A DNA stretch of 64,000 bases from Elysia chlorotica (lineage: Eukaryota > Mollusca > Gastropoda > Plakobranchidae), in the NCBI GenBank assembly GCA_003991915.1, contig RQTK01000103.1, positions 483,411 through 547,410 of the forward strand, in the 5' to 3' direction. Both the position numbers and the translations under genes were made by a program. The notes beneath the pieces were generated by a model, which saw only the letters and a list, made by a program, of their open reading frames with translations, ran no database searches and had not been told where the DNA came from. Each line of letters begins with the position of its first letter. Positions within the stretch are counted from its first letter, which is position 1. Below are positions 15,801-28,011 of this stretch, in pieces.

Positions 15801-16876
15801 ATACTCCGTGGTACTGGTAGTAAAGTTCACATCTCAACATTTTATTATTTATTTTAACTAAACAAAGGGACAATTTTGTTTGGCAGATGCCCTAGTAAAA
15901 TACTCATTAATTGTATTGTCGTTATCTTTTTTCACAACAGTTTTTACTGTTGTTACTGCTACTATTGCCACATTATTTTCAATAGCATTATAAATTAATA
16001 TATTTTTTAATAATTTTCCCTATCATCTTCACCGTGATTCTCATTATTATTATAATTATAACCATAATATTTGTCATACTCATAATCACCGTTACATGTT
16101 CCAATTTAACGATCTACACTTTTATAAAGAATAAAGACTTCTAAGGCACCAAAAAGGATTTTTATCTACATAGCCATGCATAGTTTAATTTCGATTTTAC
16201 TGTGAAGCTATCGTCGTTGAGTAGGCCTTCAAACTTGTGAATATCGTTGGAAGAAAATTTAATACATATAATAATTTCCTTAGCGTGGCCAAAGGATGCA
16301 TGTGGTCAGAGATAATGAACATGACTCTTGAAGACATGAAGAACAACGAGACCTATCGACCTCTATTGGAGAAAAAGTAAGTTATGATAACCACTTTGTG
16401 TGTCCATCATTGATAACTTTATTGTGTTATTTTATAAATAGTAGTAACTGAGACATAAGACTCTTTTTTACATAAGTGAAATCGATGAAGGCAATCTGCA
16501 CTTTCTTCACACAAAAACTTGGAACATTTGTGGGTTTTGTTGTTGTTGTTTTTTGTTTTTGTTGTTGTTGTTTTTTTTGTCTAGCGGAATGTTTCAATAA
16601 ATTCACAAAACAATGGGGAAAAGTTACTGATATTCGGGATAACAAAATCATTACTCATAAAAAATTAGAGAGAGGCAGTAAAAATTCTTTAGGGTGAAGG
16701 CAAAAAATCCATTATGCTGAAACAATGAACAGCAGAGGGAAAGCTCACACAAAAGGCAGAATCTGAAAAGTTCAATAAGAAGAAAAAGAATCTCAATATT
16801 AAGACTAAAAGCCTGAAAAATTCTACGGTTCATTTGTTGTTGTTGTTTTTGTTTTGCTGTTGTGGCTGTTGATGGT

Positions 16877-16927
<51 letters not shown>

Positions 16928-17428
16928 TTGTTGTTGTTGTTGTTGTTGTTGGTAGGACGCACACAAAATTGGGGACTCAGTTTTAAGTGAACACTAGCCC
17001 ATCCCTTTATATTAAAAAGATTTCTTTGCCGTGAGTAACTAAATGCCAGATAGGTCAAGAATATTTCCTGTGACTTAAAACTTTTTTTAAACGGAATAAA
17101 AAAATCAAGAAAACAAGAATAAACTTTGTCACAAAAAATCCTTGAAACTATCTTGTTTTCGAAATATTAATGAATTGCTATGTAATGAAAACGGCAAAAT
17201 ACTCATAGCTCTGTAATTATTTTACAAGTGGATAACTATGAAACTTTAGTGCGATGCTTAACACTTTTCAGTGCACACATTATTACAGGTTGAACTTTTT
17301 TAAATATATCAATTGAAAGTATTTTAGGTTTATAGTTTGTTGGTTGTTGTTGAGGCTATTCTTTGTTTTTGTTTTTGTTTTGTTTATTGTTGCTGTTGTT
17401 CTTGTTGTTGTTGTCGTCGTCGTCGTCG

Positions 17429-17492
<64 letters not shown>

Positions 17493-17851
17493 CATCGTTG
17501 TGATTGTTTTTCTGTATTTGTTTGTTGTTTTGTTTGTTTTCTTTTTAATTTTTTCTTCTAATTCGTGGCATAATTCTGAATGTTTTCAGGCACAGAGACG
17601 TGCTGGAGCAAGTGGCCTGGGAAGTCAAAGATATGTTCAAGTTTTGTATGTGGAATGGGAAAAAAATTCGCTGTCAAGAGATACTGACACCTTTCCTAAC
17701 CCTAAACGGAAAATGTTTCAAGTAATCACAATAATTCTTTACTTATGTTTTAAAGTGAAAATTCTTTTAAAGAGAGATTGTAAAAATTCAGTACATGTAT
17801 ATCCATTATATTGTATACTTAGGGCAGCAGGAAAACAGTGATACATGTATG

Positions 17852-17890
<39 letters not shown>

Positions 17891-19966
17891 GCAGCAGCAG
17901 CATCATCATCATCATCATCATCATTATTTCTCTCTTTTCTGTTTCGTCTATGTTTATTTAAGATTGAACGGCAATATCTCGAATCCAATGATAGCGGAAA
18001 GTTCTGGTTCCAACGGCGGCTTTTTTGCAGCTATGAAGACATCTCTTGAAGGACACACGATTTCTGACCAAGGCGCCTATGGCTTTAAAGTAGGCTTTTT
18101 TCTTGCATTCATTTACATGTGTGTTGTAATTTTATTTAAGTACAAAAAGTTAGGCTTTTTCCTGATGAAACAGGAAACTGGCTAGTTAAGTCTTTTCTGT
18201 TTCGTCTATGTTTATTTAAGATTGAACGGCAATATCTCGAATCCAATGATAGCGGAAAGTTCTGGTTCCAACGGCGGCTTTTTTGCAGCTATGAAGACAT
18301 CTCTTGAAGGACACACGATTTCTGACCAAGGCGCCTATGGCTTTAAAGTAGACTTATTTCTTTCATTCACTTACATGTGTGTTGTAATTTTATTTAAGTA
18401 CAAAAGTTTAGGCTTTTTCCTGATGAAACTCGAAACTGGCTAGTTAACTTCATTTAATAATTTTATTGGTAACACAAATGATCTGAAACACATCGTCCAA
18501 TTTATTGGTGGATCCTTTTTGCTTTTAATTTTCTATGATGCTTCGAAACTTAAGTAATTGCAATTTTTATTATGGGATGTATCCCTTATTTATATTCCCA
18601 GGTGCTTCTACACCACATGTACGACACGCCAGACATCTACTCGCAAGGCATCGTGGTCAGCCCAGGTTTTAGCTACCACATCAGCTTTGTAACAGACACG
18701 GTAAGTCCAGTCTTTTCATGTCTACTATAATTATGTTAGTATAAAAATTGGTGGTATTGGGCGAATCTCGGATCTGAATGACGATTGGTGGTTGTTCTTC
18801 CTCTACCACGGTGAATTTCCATCTTTCGTTCAACTACATACATGTATATGTAGTAATAATGTACTCATTTCTTTTCTTTTTTCTTCTTCTTCTTTTCTTT
18901 TCTTTTTTTAAGGTGGGGGGGGGTGTTCTCTGGAAATTATAGACCATTTTATTATTCTTTTTTTTTTATTAAATCACCTCAGTATATTTATGCTTCGTAG
19001 AATTGATGAGTTACGAGCATGGTTATTATACAAAAGTTAAAAAAAAAAAACTCTGCATGAGGTTTGCTGTCCGGATCGTTTTCCTTTTCTCAGTGTTATT
19101 CGAATCATGGTATAGCTCAATAGACTAATATATACACAGATTATAGAGTTAGTATGGCTCCGTACATGTATTGCTTTCGCTTTTCCTGATATTATATTAA
19201 CCTTCTTACAGAGTTTAATTCTGTCCTCAGATCAAGTACCTCCCGTACCCGTTCAAGGCTCAGGGTGACATGTACTGCAAGGACTATCCCCCGCCAACCG
19301 AAGGCCTCAAAACGTTTGAGATGAGTAAACACTCCCTTACAGCGTGCATCTTCTCCCGGGCGTACGCTCAGGCTCAAAAACTATGTGGCTGCAATTCAAA
19401 AAGTATGTTCTTCTTAGTCTAAAAGGGAACAAACTCTTAGTTTTATGATTGTAACGAATTACACGTATACTATATACATTTAACGAGGGGTGTCCCAGAA
19501 GTAAGGTGAGTGAAGCCATTAGTTAGGAAGTACATGTACGTGTATTTGGCGCATACATGTATTTTCATCTTTGGACTCCTCAAACGACACTAAATTGGCA
19601 AGAAAACGGTTTGATTTTGTGTCGAGCTTTTCACAGAAGTATCACTATCAGCATGGCTAAAAAGTATTGACGCAATTTTTTCCAAGGAGGATCACTTAGA
19701 TAATATAATTAACATGCCTTGAAATTTTCGGAGAAAAAAACAATAGCATTGTTATATTGTTTGCCAACTGTATATAATGATAACAAAGGGAAAAAAATGT
19801 GCAGATCCATCTAATTCCATGTGTAATTTTTGTAAAGTCTAAAATGTGTATAACCATAATTATATTTATTTATTATCGCATACCGTACATAATTATCGAA
19901 GGGGGGAGGGGGGTATTGTTCGCCGTCCAATATGAAAACAGAGTGAAAGAAACCCCCATTTACAAT

Positions 19967-20010
<44 letters not shown>

Positions 20011-23000
20011 ATAGGACCGATCTACGGTAAACAATGTTAGTTGAGATTGATGCCAGAGGATTTTGTTGGAACTTTGGCTTTTTTCCTTTTTTTTATGATT
20101 TTTTTGTATTAACAACTCGAACAAGTCAACCCCTATGTCAAAATAACATTTTTTGTAAGTTCGCATTGTCTTTCCCGTCCCTCCAGATTGCACGCTCTAC
20201 GAACACTTAGGCTGCTTCGAGCCAAATTTTAGTAAGTTCGAAAGTTAACTTACCCGAGCCTGATCCCAGGCGATACAATGTATATTCATGGGAAGCGTTT
20301 ACTAACATTAGAGTATAGTATTTGTGAGGAAGGGTATGTGTGAACAGGGTTTTTTTTTCTTCCCAATGGTATCTTGTGATCATATTTAATTAATTGTACA
20401 CATACAATATGTGTATTACATTGTGAGCAAGTTCGAAAGTTAACTTACCCGAGCCTGATCCCAGGCGATACAATGTATATATATAAATGGGAAGCGTTCA
20501 CTAGCATTAGAGTATAGTATTTGTGAGGAAGGGTATGTGTAAACAGGACTTTTTTTTTTCAATGGTATCTTGTGATCATATTTAATTAATTGTACACATA
20601 CATGTGTATTACATTGTGAGCAAGGGTTTTTTTGCACTTTACGTCTTTGATGTATAATTATATATCATATTTAAAAAAAGCTAGAGGTGTCCTAAATCAA
20701 GTACACATGTCCCCGTGTAAGATAATAAAATATCTGATAATCATATTTTATTGTAATTAAAATTTTTTTTAAACAACAAATAAGCTATTTTGTAAGGATG
20801 TGTTAGTTTATTGCTTTGTGTGAGAAATTTAACTCGTAGCGGTAAATGAAAACCCACGACCTCCGTTACTTTGAGCTTAATCTTGAAAGCATCAGTCACT
20901 CAATGTCGGCTATACCTGTTTGTTTTCAACTTGAGCATAAAAAGGAGACATTCGGAAGGGTAACCTTTGAAAATAAAAATTGAGCGCATCAAAATTCTTC
21001 TGCTTTCCTTTCCACTTTTTCTGTTGTAGTGGCATGCCTACTTTCCGTTGGGGAGGTCCGCAGTTCGAAACCCACGATCAGTCAAAAATGTACAAGTCAG
21101 TTACTTTGATCGGCTGAGACATGAGTCCAGGTCTCCGCGCCCTGTCTCGTGTGTGGTAACACTTAAAATTGTCAGACGTGAGTTCTGGGATCCGTCCACA
21201 ATATAGCCTATATAGTGCTGACGCTGGGTGTTATTGCTGTTAAGCAGCCAACTCAACTCAAATTCTTTCCGTTGTTATTTTTTTCTCTCGCCCGTTTCTC
21301 ATTCAGACCGGATCCATCACGAGGCGACTAAGACGGACCTCCTGGGATGTCCCATACCTTGCTCTCTCCGCTCCTACAGGCCAGTCATCTCGCAGGCGGC
21401 GTTCCCCTCGCCCGACCTGTCAGCCTTGATGAAAATCATGGACCCAAACGGGACTACCCTAAACAGGTTCGTTGTAAATATTGATCGGTTCCAAAGAAGT
21501 TACATGGGTGGGAGCAAAACCCAGAAAGGTTGCGAATCAGTGAATTTTACAAATTTTCTGGAAAAGCCTGAAAGCCTTCCCATGTTTTTTCTCAATTACC
21601 TCTGCAGACTTACAGATTCGTTATAAATAAAATTATGTTTGACAGAAAAGAGAAATCGTGATAACTTGCTTCTAATGATGGTTGTGTACATTTTATTAAA
21701 TCTTTTGTAGGGTTTGATATAATTGTAATAAATGTATTGAATTCGGTACGAAGTAGATTGGAACTCAGTTATTCCACAGGTTTTATATTCCTTCTACATG
21801 TAGTGCTCGCCTTTAAATTAATATTTAAATCAATTTTTATTTCTAATAATTATTATTCCCGCTACGATTATACACTTAATATTGTATCTTCTCACGATGT
21901 AAAAATACAAACAGTACAATTGGAACTTATAATGCTAATCATTTTACTCAGGATTGTGTGGACTTGAATAAAGAAATATTTCCTCTCTCTTTATTATGCA
22001 TTAAAACTTGATTCATTAGATAAATCGGATTTACTGCTCACGTAAGTTTTTTATGCTTTTAGGAAATAACAAAAGAATATAAAAATAAGACATGTGCCAG
22101 AAAAATGAAAAGCTAGCAATGAATTAATTACAAAGGATTGATACTGATGAAGTGGTGAATGAGAAGAGTGTACGTAAATGTTTATGTATGGAATTACGGA
22201 ATAAAAGTATGTTACGTACACTATATGATTTAAGAAGAAGTTAAAAAAAAATATTTACTTTTAAAGTATTACATTTATATTATTTGGTATGGGAGGTTTA
22301 AAAGAACGGGTTCTTTGGTAAGCGTTTTAGTTTGCTGCTGTCCAACTTCATTTATCGCAGTGGATATTTCCACAAAGCTAAATGAACATTTTCCAAGGGA
22401 CCGACTAGTTTAAAATTCTAAAATATATACAGTATTTGCCCTCCTCCACGCTGTGTTTTAATGTTCCTACACACACCCAGGAACTGTGACTTGGTGGAGA
22501 ACGTAAAACTTCAGATAAAAGATCCCAAGGGAAAATTTAGAGGATACAGTCACGCACAAAAATAACCAAATAACATTACTTGTACGTTTTCTTTTCAATC
22601 TATAACAAGGCAATCGTTTCTTCTCTGTCTCCTTTGTCACATATCAAGAGATACTTTTGTCGGCTTGTCTCTGTTCTTCGGCGATCTCATTAACCGTGAG
22701 CAAGTACACGAGCCCGTCTATGACTCACTGTCATTCATGGGTGAGTTCACAATTTATACATATGTATGTACATAATACTTTTATAAAAGGGGACGAGTGA
22801 AACAAATTTGAAAATTAAAATTTTTAAATTGTAGTTTTAACAGTGTTACTACATGTATTAGAACGCGGCGCCTTTGTTTAGTTATATGTGTCGACAGCGT
22901 TGCATTACTTGGTACGTGTATTGAAATAACTCACTCTTGTTTAACACATTTGCAGCCATAAAGGGCACGTGAGATAAAGATAACGTTGAATACATGTTTC

Positions 23001-24897
23001 ACTTGACCATTCGTTGTGTCGATAGCTAGAACGATGTAAGACTATTACTAATTGTGTACATAACTGTACTTGTAGTTCATCGCTATGTCTAGTCTCCATA
23101 TACAGTATATACAAAAGTGCACAATACACTTTAATATTACCATTAACTTGGGATTGAAAGCTTTTTGAATTTGTTTGTAACGACGTACACCAGATACACA
23201 ACATAAAATAATACAAAATATGCAATGTCTATACTGGTACATGTACTGAGTCGTGCAAGTAGTTCAGACGTATCCACATCTTTGAAGTAAGCTATGGTTC
23301 AGAATATCTCTACATAAATGCATATCGATTATCTTTTACTAAGTTCAGTGGATAATTAATAATAGTAATATAATCATTATTATTAATTGTAGTTTTTGTA
23401 CCACTACATGTATTACTACAAGTGTAACTAAAAAATAACACGGCATTACTACATACATGTATCATCTGCCTGTTCATCAACACCATCCTGATTATTCCTC
23501 ATCGTCATCGAAACCACAGTAACCGCATTCAATTTTCATGGACGCTTTTTTTTCTATTTTCTCTTCTCTCTTCCTGTACATACATCTCAACGTTCGTCGC
23601 CCCAGGCGTGCTCGGAGGTAACATGGGTATTCTCCTGGGTGCCAGCATCCTCACCGTGGCCGAACTCATGGAGTTCCTCCTGCTCCTGCTCTGGCGATTC
23701 TTCAACAAGGACAAAGAAAACGCCGCCGCCTAGCCGTGTTAAACGACGAAACGCCGCTGTCGTAAATTTAATAACGTGAAGCGGCCGAAAAATACATCTG
23801 TATGTTTAGCTAAGCCCCAACTGGTCACACTCGTATCGTGTATACATACAACTATTACATACAGTGAAATAATTTCAAATGTTTTTATTAAGCTAGACGA
23901 GCAAAATTAGTCTTGCAATATTAGAGCAAGTTGCTGCAACAGTGGCTTTTGATTTGAGATGTATCGAATGACACAAATTTGATATGCTGTCGGAAAAAGC
24001 ATCATTTTCAGCTTATTGATAGTGGAAACGTTATGCCAATTGTGGTTGTACAATTAAGTTTTCTTTAAAGAATAATTTATTGATTTTTTTTTTCTTTCTG
24101 AAACATTTAGTTTCCTTGAAGTTGAACTTGAAGCCAATCCATTCGTGGGTGAAAAACACCTGTATGTACTTGGAAATAAGCATCGGCAATAGACTAACAT
24201 TATACTAGTACATGTATGTAGTTAGTAGTACTGTAGTACTAATACTCTATCGCCCCCTCTCTTCCCATCAAAGGTATGCTACTAGCTGTTAAAAAGTGTT
24301 ATATACCTGCATTTCCCTGTCCCTGCTCCTTCTTTCTCACTCCTGCTGCTCTTTCTCCAATATCCTTTACCCCCTTCCTGCTATTTATCCCTATTTCTCT
24401 TACTAAGTCTTAGTCTTATTTGATTTTCCTTCTGCTCCTCCTCCAGCTCATTTTGCATGTCCTCCGCCTGCACCTGCACATCCTGTTCATCTTTTGCTTC
24501 CCCTGCTCCTCCTCTGACTCACCCTCGGATTCCGCCTGAGCCTCCTCCTGCTCGTATCACTATCACAATATCAGTACTAAAAAAACTACTACATGTAGTA
24601 CGAGCGTACTATCACTGCTACTCCTGTTCCTCCTCCTTACTTCTCATCCTCAACCTGCTGATCCTACTCCAGTAACCGCATTCAATTTTCATGGACGCTC
24701 TTTTTTCCTACTTTTTTCTCTTCTCTCTTCTCTCTTCTCGTACATACATCCCAACGTTCGTTGCCCCAGGTGTACTCGGAGGTAACATGGGCATTCTCCT
24801 GGGTGCCAGCATCCTCACCGTGGCCGAACTCATGGAGTTCCTTCTGCTCCTCCTCTGGCGATTCTTCAACAAGGACAAAGAAAACTCCGCCGCCTAG
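12880..24897 (+). CDS. DEG/ENaC-family sodium channel, 12 exons
   Basis: This gene encodes a degenerin/epithelial sodium channel subunit, which in this family forms trimeric cation channels in the plasma membrane. Exons: 12880-13124, 14148-14228, 14689-14820, 16284-16376, 17590-17721, 17963-18089 (or its copy 18221-18347), 18602-18700, 19231-19402, 20187-20231, 21307-21466, 22649-22740, then 23606-23733 or its copy 24770-24897. They sum to 1506 nt, 501 residues, usual for the family. All introns are GT-AG and phases agree throughout. Visible marks: the gating His-Gly at residues 67-68, TM1 at about 83-103, the post-TM1 motif LPTVTICNLN (126-135), the finger motif FCMWNGKKIRC, a Cys-rich thumb, and TM2 with the selectivity motif GAS at 471-473. 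The cytoplasmic tail is only about 10 residues. ATG 12880 is the first in frame after a stop at 12835. The exon 10 donor (gttcgt) is weak. Gating ligand (peptide, acid or mechanical) cannot be read from sequence. Confidence 0.93.
16875..17491. repeat. GTT microsatellites in channel intron 4
   Basis: Two (GTT)n arrays (16877-16951 and 17399-17491) lie in intron 4 of the channel gene. The second lies about 100 bp before exon 5. Confidence 0.95.
17963..18089 (+). CDS. DEG/ENaC exon 6, first copy
   Basis: This 127-nt exon encodes 42 residues of the extracellular loop between the finger motif and the conserved GFKV beta strand. It starts after a tttaag acceptor and ends at donor gtaggc. It lies in the first half of a 258-bp direct tandem duplication (17933-18190 and 18191-18447). 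Because 127 is not a multiple of three, including both copies in one mRNA would shift the frame, so only one can be used at a time. The exon is preceded by an AAT/CAT microsatellite. Confidence 0.85.
18221..18347 (+). CDS. DEG/ENaC exon 6, second copy
   Basis: This exon is identical to the copy at 17963-18089 over all 127 nt and has the same upstream acceptor tract. Its donor is gtagac instead of gtaggc. The intron sequence just downstream differs from that of copy 1 at about 8 of roughly 98 positions. It is either an alternative to copy 1 that gives the same protein, a very recent or gene-converted duplicate, or an assembly artefact from two alleles. Confidence 0.8.
20234..20625 (+). repeat. 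~195-bp tandem duplication beside the channel exon 9 donor
   Basis: Two direct copies (20234-20428 and 20429-20625) of about 195 bp begin two nucleotides inside intron 9, directly after the exon 9 donor (gtaagt at 20232). The second copy is preceded by gcaagt instead of gtaagt. The exon itself is not duplicated. The copies differ by small indels and a few substitutions. Confidence 0.8.
21028..21262 (+). mobile_element. tRNA-derived SINE in channel intron 10-side flank
   Basis: This SINE copy in sense orientation has a diverged tRNA-like head (box B GTTCGAAACCC) and the common body: the GAGACA...CCTGTCTC hairpin, GTCAGACGT, GTCCACAATATAGCC and a CAACTCAACTC tail. It ends 44 bp before exon 10 (21307), so the exon's polypyrimidine tract abuts the SINE tail. 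Confidence 0.8.
23606..23733 (+). CDS. DEG/ENaC terminal exon, copy A (pore and TM2)
   Basis: This exon carries the channel pore: GGNMG, the GAS selectivity filter, TM2, and a short tail ending KENAAA before TAG. The acceptor is cgccccag, in phase with exon 11 (donor gtgagt at 22741). It lies in the first half of a ~1.15-kb tandem duplication (23520-24670 and 24671-25806), and both halves continue through the same 3' flanking sequence. No clear AATAAA lies within a few hundred bases downstream of the stop. Confidence 0.88.
24770..24897 (+). CDS. DEG/ENaC terminal exon, copy B (pore and TM2)
   Basis: This is a second intact terminal exon with a strong acceptor (ttgccccag) and the same phase as copy A. 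The two differ at six of 128 nt. Five changes are synonymous and one changes Ala to Ser in the tail (KENSAA). Pore and TM2 residues are identical. Use of either copy gives a full-length channel with its own 3' UTR, so this is an alternative last exon in form. Allelic false duplication has not been excluded. Confidence 0.83.
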
Positions 24898-25806
24898 CCG
24901 CGATAAACGACTAAACGCTGCTGTCGTTAATTCAATTTTAATAATGTGAAGCAGCCGAAAAATACATCTGTGTGCATAGTTAAGCCCCAGCAAGTCACAC
25001 TCGTCTCGTGTATACATACAACTATTACATACAGTGAAATAATTTCAAATGTTTTTATTAAGCTAGGCGAGCAAAATTAGTCTTGTAATATTAGACAAGA
25101 GCAAGTTGCTGCAACAGTGGCTTTTGATTTGAGATGTATCGAATGACACAAATTTGATATGCTGTCGGAAAAAGCATCATTTTCAGCTTATTGATAGTGG
25201 AAACGTTATGCCAATTGTGGTTGTACAATTAAGCTTTCTTTAAAGAATAATTTATTGATTTTTTGTTTTTTCTGAAACATTTAGTTTCCTTGAAGTTGAA
25301 CTTGAAGCCAATCCATTCGTGGGTGAAAAACACCTGTATGTACTTGGAAATAAGCATCGGCAATAGACTAACATTATACTAGTACATGTATGTAGTTAGT
25401 AGTACTGTAGTACTAATACTCTATCGCCCCCTCTCTTCCCATCAAAGGTATGCTACTAGCTGTTAAAAAGTGTTACAATGTATATATTTCCCTGTTCCTG
25501 CTCCTTCTTCATCACTCCTGCTGCTCTTCCTCCAAAATCCTTTACCCCCTTCCTGCTATTTATCCCTCTTTCTCTTACTAAGTCTTAGTCTTATTTTATT
25601 TTCCTTCTGGTCCTCCTCCAGCTCATTTATTATCATGTCCTGCACCTGCACCTCCTGTTCATCTTTTGCTTCCCCTGCTCCTCCTCTGACTCACCCTCGG
25701 ATTCCGCCTGAGCCTCCTCCTGCTCGTTACAGTACTAAAACTAATCGCTGCTACTCTTGCTCCTCATCCTCACTCACCATCCTCCACCTGCTGATCCTAC
25801 TCCTCT

Positions 25807-28005
25807 AAGTTCTTTCTACTTCTACATTGGCTGCTTTTTAAAATGTTGAGGCAGTCACCCCCGACGTACGTTCAGTTATATATCAGTTCGTTGTGTATAC
25901 ATGTATACTATAACACTATTAACAGATGGGGACACAAAGTCACCCCTGACATACTAATGTGATAAGTAGATATAAGTGGTAAGTATATACACTACACTAG
26001 TCATTTTTTGTTTTGGCAAATTACACCTGTGCATTTAATTAATACATGTATTATTACTACTACTAGTACAGTAGTACTAGTATTTTCAAACCTCTTCAGT
26101 GAACTAGGTCTAAGACTTAGTAAGAGATTTTTACTGAACAATTTTACTTTTTCATTTATTTGAAATTGGCAATTACTTTCAAAATTAATTTAAACTAAAG
26201 CAGTTTTTAGAGCTTGAAATTTTGTTTTTCATTTATGTTCAGAAATCACTTCAATCAGGAGCTAGGACAGCCCAAATTATATTAAGCCTGAAGATATCTA
26301 TGCACCGAACCCCGAACATTTGTTGCCTACAATTCAAACTTAGTCGGTTGAAGAATTTGAAGAAAAAAAAATCCCATGCATATTGATCCCGCCAAAGTGT
26401 TGCCCTCAAAATATTGAAATCCCATCAGTCATAAAATTAACACAACACCACTATCTTGTTAAAAGTACTGGAGTGAATGTTGAGTTGGAGACAATGCCTA
26501 GGCTAGAGGCTTTGTGTGCCTAGTCCCCTTGTTGGAATGCACTAATAATAACCTATAGTACTATTAGTTAGGCCCACAAGAACATTACATGTGATGTATT
26601 AATATTATATTGTATTCATGAAAAGTTCACATTTTTTTCCTTTATGTTAAATTACACTGAAACTAGTGAAAGCAAAATCTTGGAAAACAACCTGAGGGTA
26701 GCCTATTTTTTTAAACCAAATCAAGCCTTAAAAATGTGATTAAATGCATTTTTGAAATTTTAGATATTAGTATTTAATTTGTAATTGTATGCCTTTCACT
26801 TAGTTACAGCTACATCTGGATTTCCAATGTACGTGTATGGTACCCTTCAGTTAAATAACTTTGTAATAAATGGTAATGATTGTTCATGTTTGTTATTTAA
26901 AATTCATTACTGGGTCTTGTATGCATCATTCCTACTGAACATAATTATTGTAGCTATTTCTGTAGAATTAGTAAATTAGAGCAGTAAATAAAATGATGTG
27001 AAAAAGCTGGAGTCTTGTTTTCAGTCAACGGTCTGCCATGTTTATCAATCTGATTCAGGTGTGGTGCCCTTTTCGCATACAAATACTGGTTGGTTTCCAT
27101 TACATGTATTTAGAGTAGGCTTCATGTTGGCGCCACATCCCACAAGAAACAAATTTTTGTAGCTTTTTTTCTTAGGTTGTTATTAAAAATGTGTTTTTAA
27201 TTTTTTTTTTTAATTGAAGATCAGCTGGTGTAATCATTTTAAACAACTTTAACAAATGAGCATTGAAGCTTTGTTAAAAAAAAATACCAGTTTTACCACA
27301 CACTTGAATACAGTGGTCCTCACCTATCAATAGTATTAGCACGTTACAACAGCATGAAGGTGTGCTAAAGATCCACCCTGTCAACAATATTGTGCTGTTC
27401 GTATTTTTTGTTTTATGTAACACCACATGTAATTATTATTTTACAATTTAAACCATTTGTTTAAAAAAATAACCTTAAATCTAAACCATTAATCCAAGAT
27501 AAAGACAAATGAATGCCTCCCTAGCACTGAATGGAAAGAAAGACACAGGAAGTCAATATTCAACTGGTCCAGGGTTGACTGCTCAATTTACCAACTTTGA
27601 TAGATTTGACTGCAACTGGCATGGGCAAGTCTTAGCGCTAGGTTGGGGTCTACCCATTAAAGGCAGTATTTTTTATGGAGATACCTTCTTGATTTGATTC
27701 ATTCACTAGTGACTTCCAAGAGGAGAAATTTGTGGTAAACCATGATATATACTCTCTTGGCCTGCTGTCACATTGCACACTTTGGATCTATGGTAGCATG
27801 ATATTTTGTGAAGACCACCGTATGTGATATTTGTCGATGAGAAGCAAAACCAGGATTGACAAATTTTGGCTGAGATATTTCACAGCTTAAAACGCATAAA
27901 TGCACACAAAAAGAGATGCCATTATAATTTGATCACGTACATAGTGTAATGAGCTTTTCTGCACTAAAAATACAAAACCAGAACAAGCTAAGTTGTATTA
28001 CATAT
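25807..28005. other. Region between the channel and RPS4 genes
   Basis: No gene is supported here. The stretch is AT-rich with several TACATGTA palindromes. An AATAAA at 26987-26992 followed by a GT-rich tract could end a long 3' UTR of the channel gene, but nothing shows this directly. The short open frame near 26785 has no recognisable domain. Confidence 0.5.
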
Positions 28006-28011
28006 TTTATT
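28006..28011 (-). terminator. RPS4 polyadenylation signal
   Basis: AATAAA on the minus strand lies 36 nt beyond the RPS4 stop codon (TAA at 28049-28047), the expected place for a short ribosomal-protein 3' UTR. Confidence 0.8.

Noticed and set aside
22491-22560. Possible extra channel exon after acceptor cacccag with open frame NCDLVENVKLQIKDPKG
   Set aside because: No donor keeps phase with the next exon, while exon 10 (21466) joins exon 22649 in perfect phase and gives the expected LNRDTFVGLSLFFGDL sequence.
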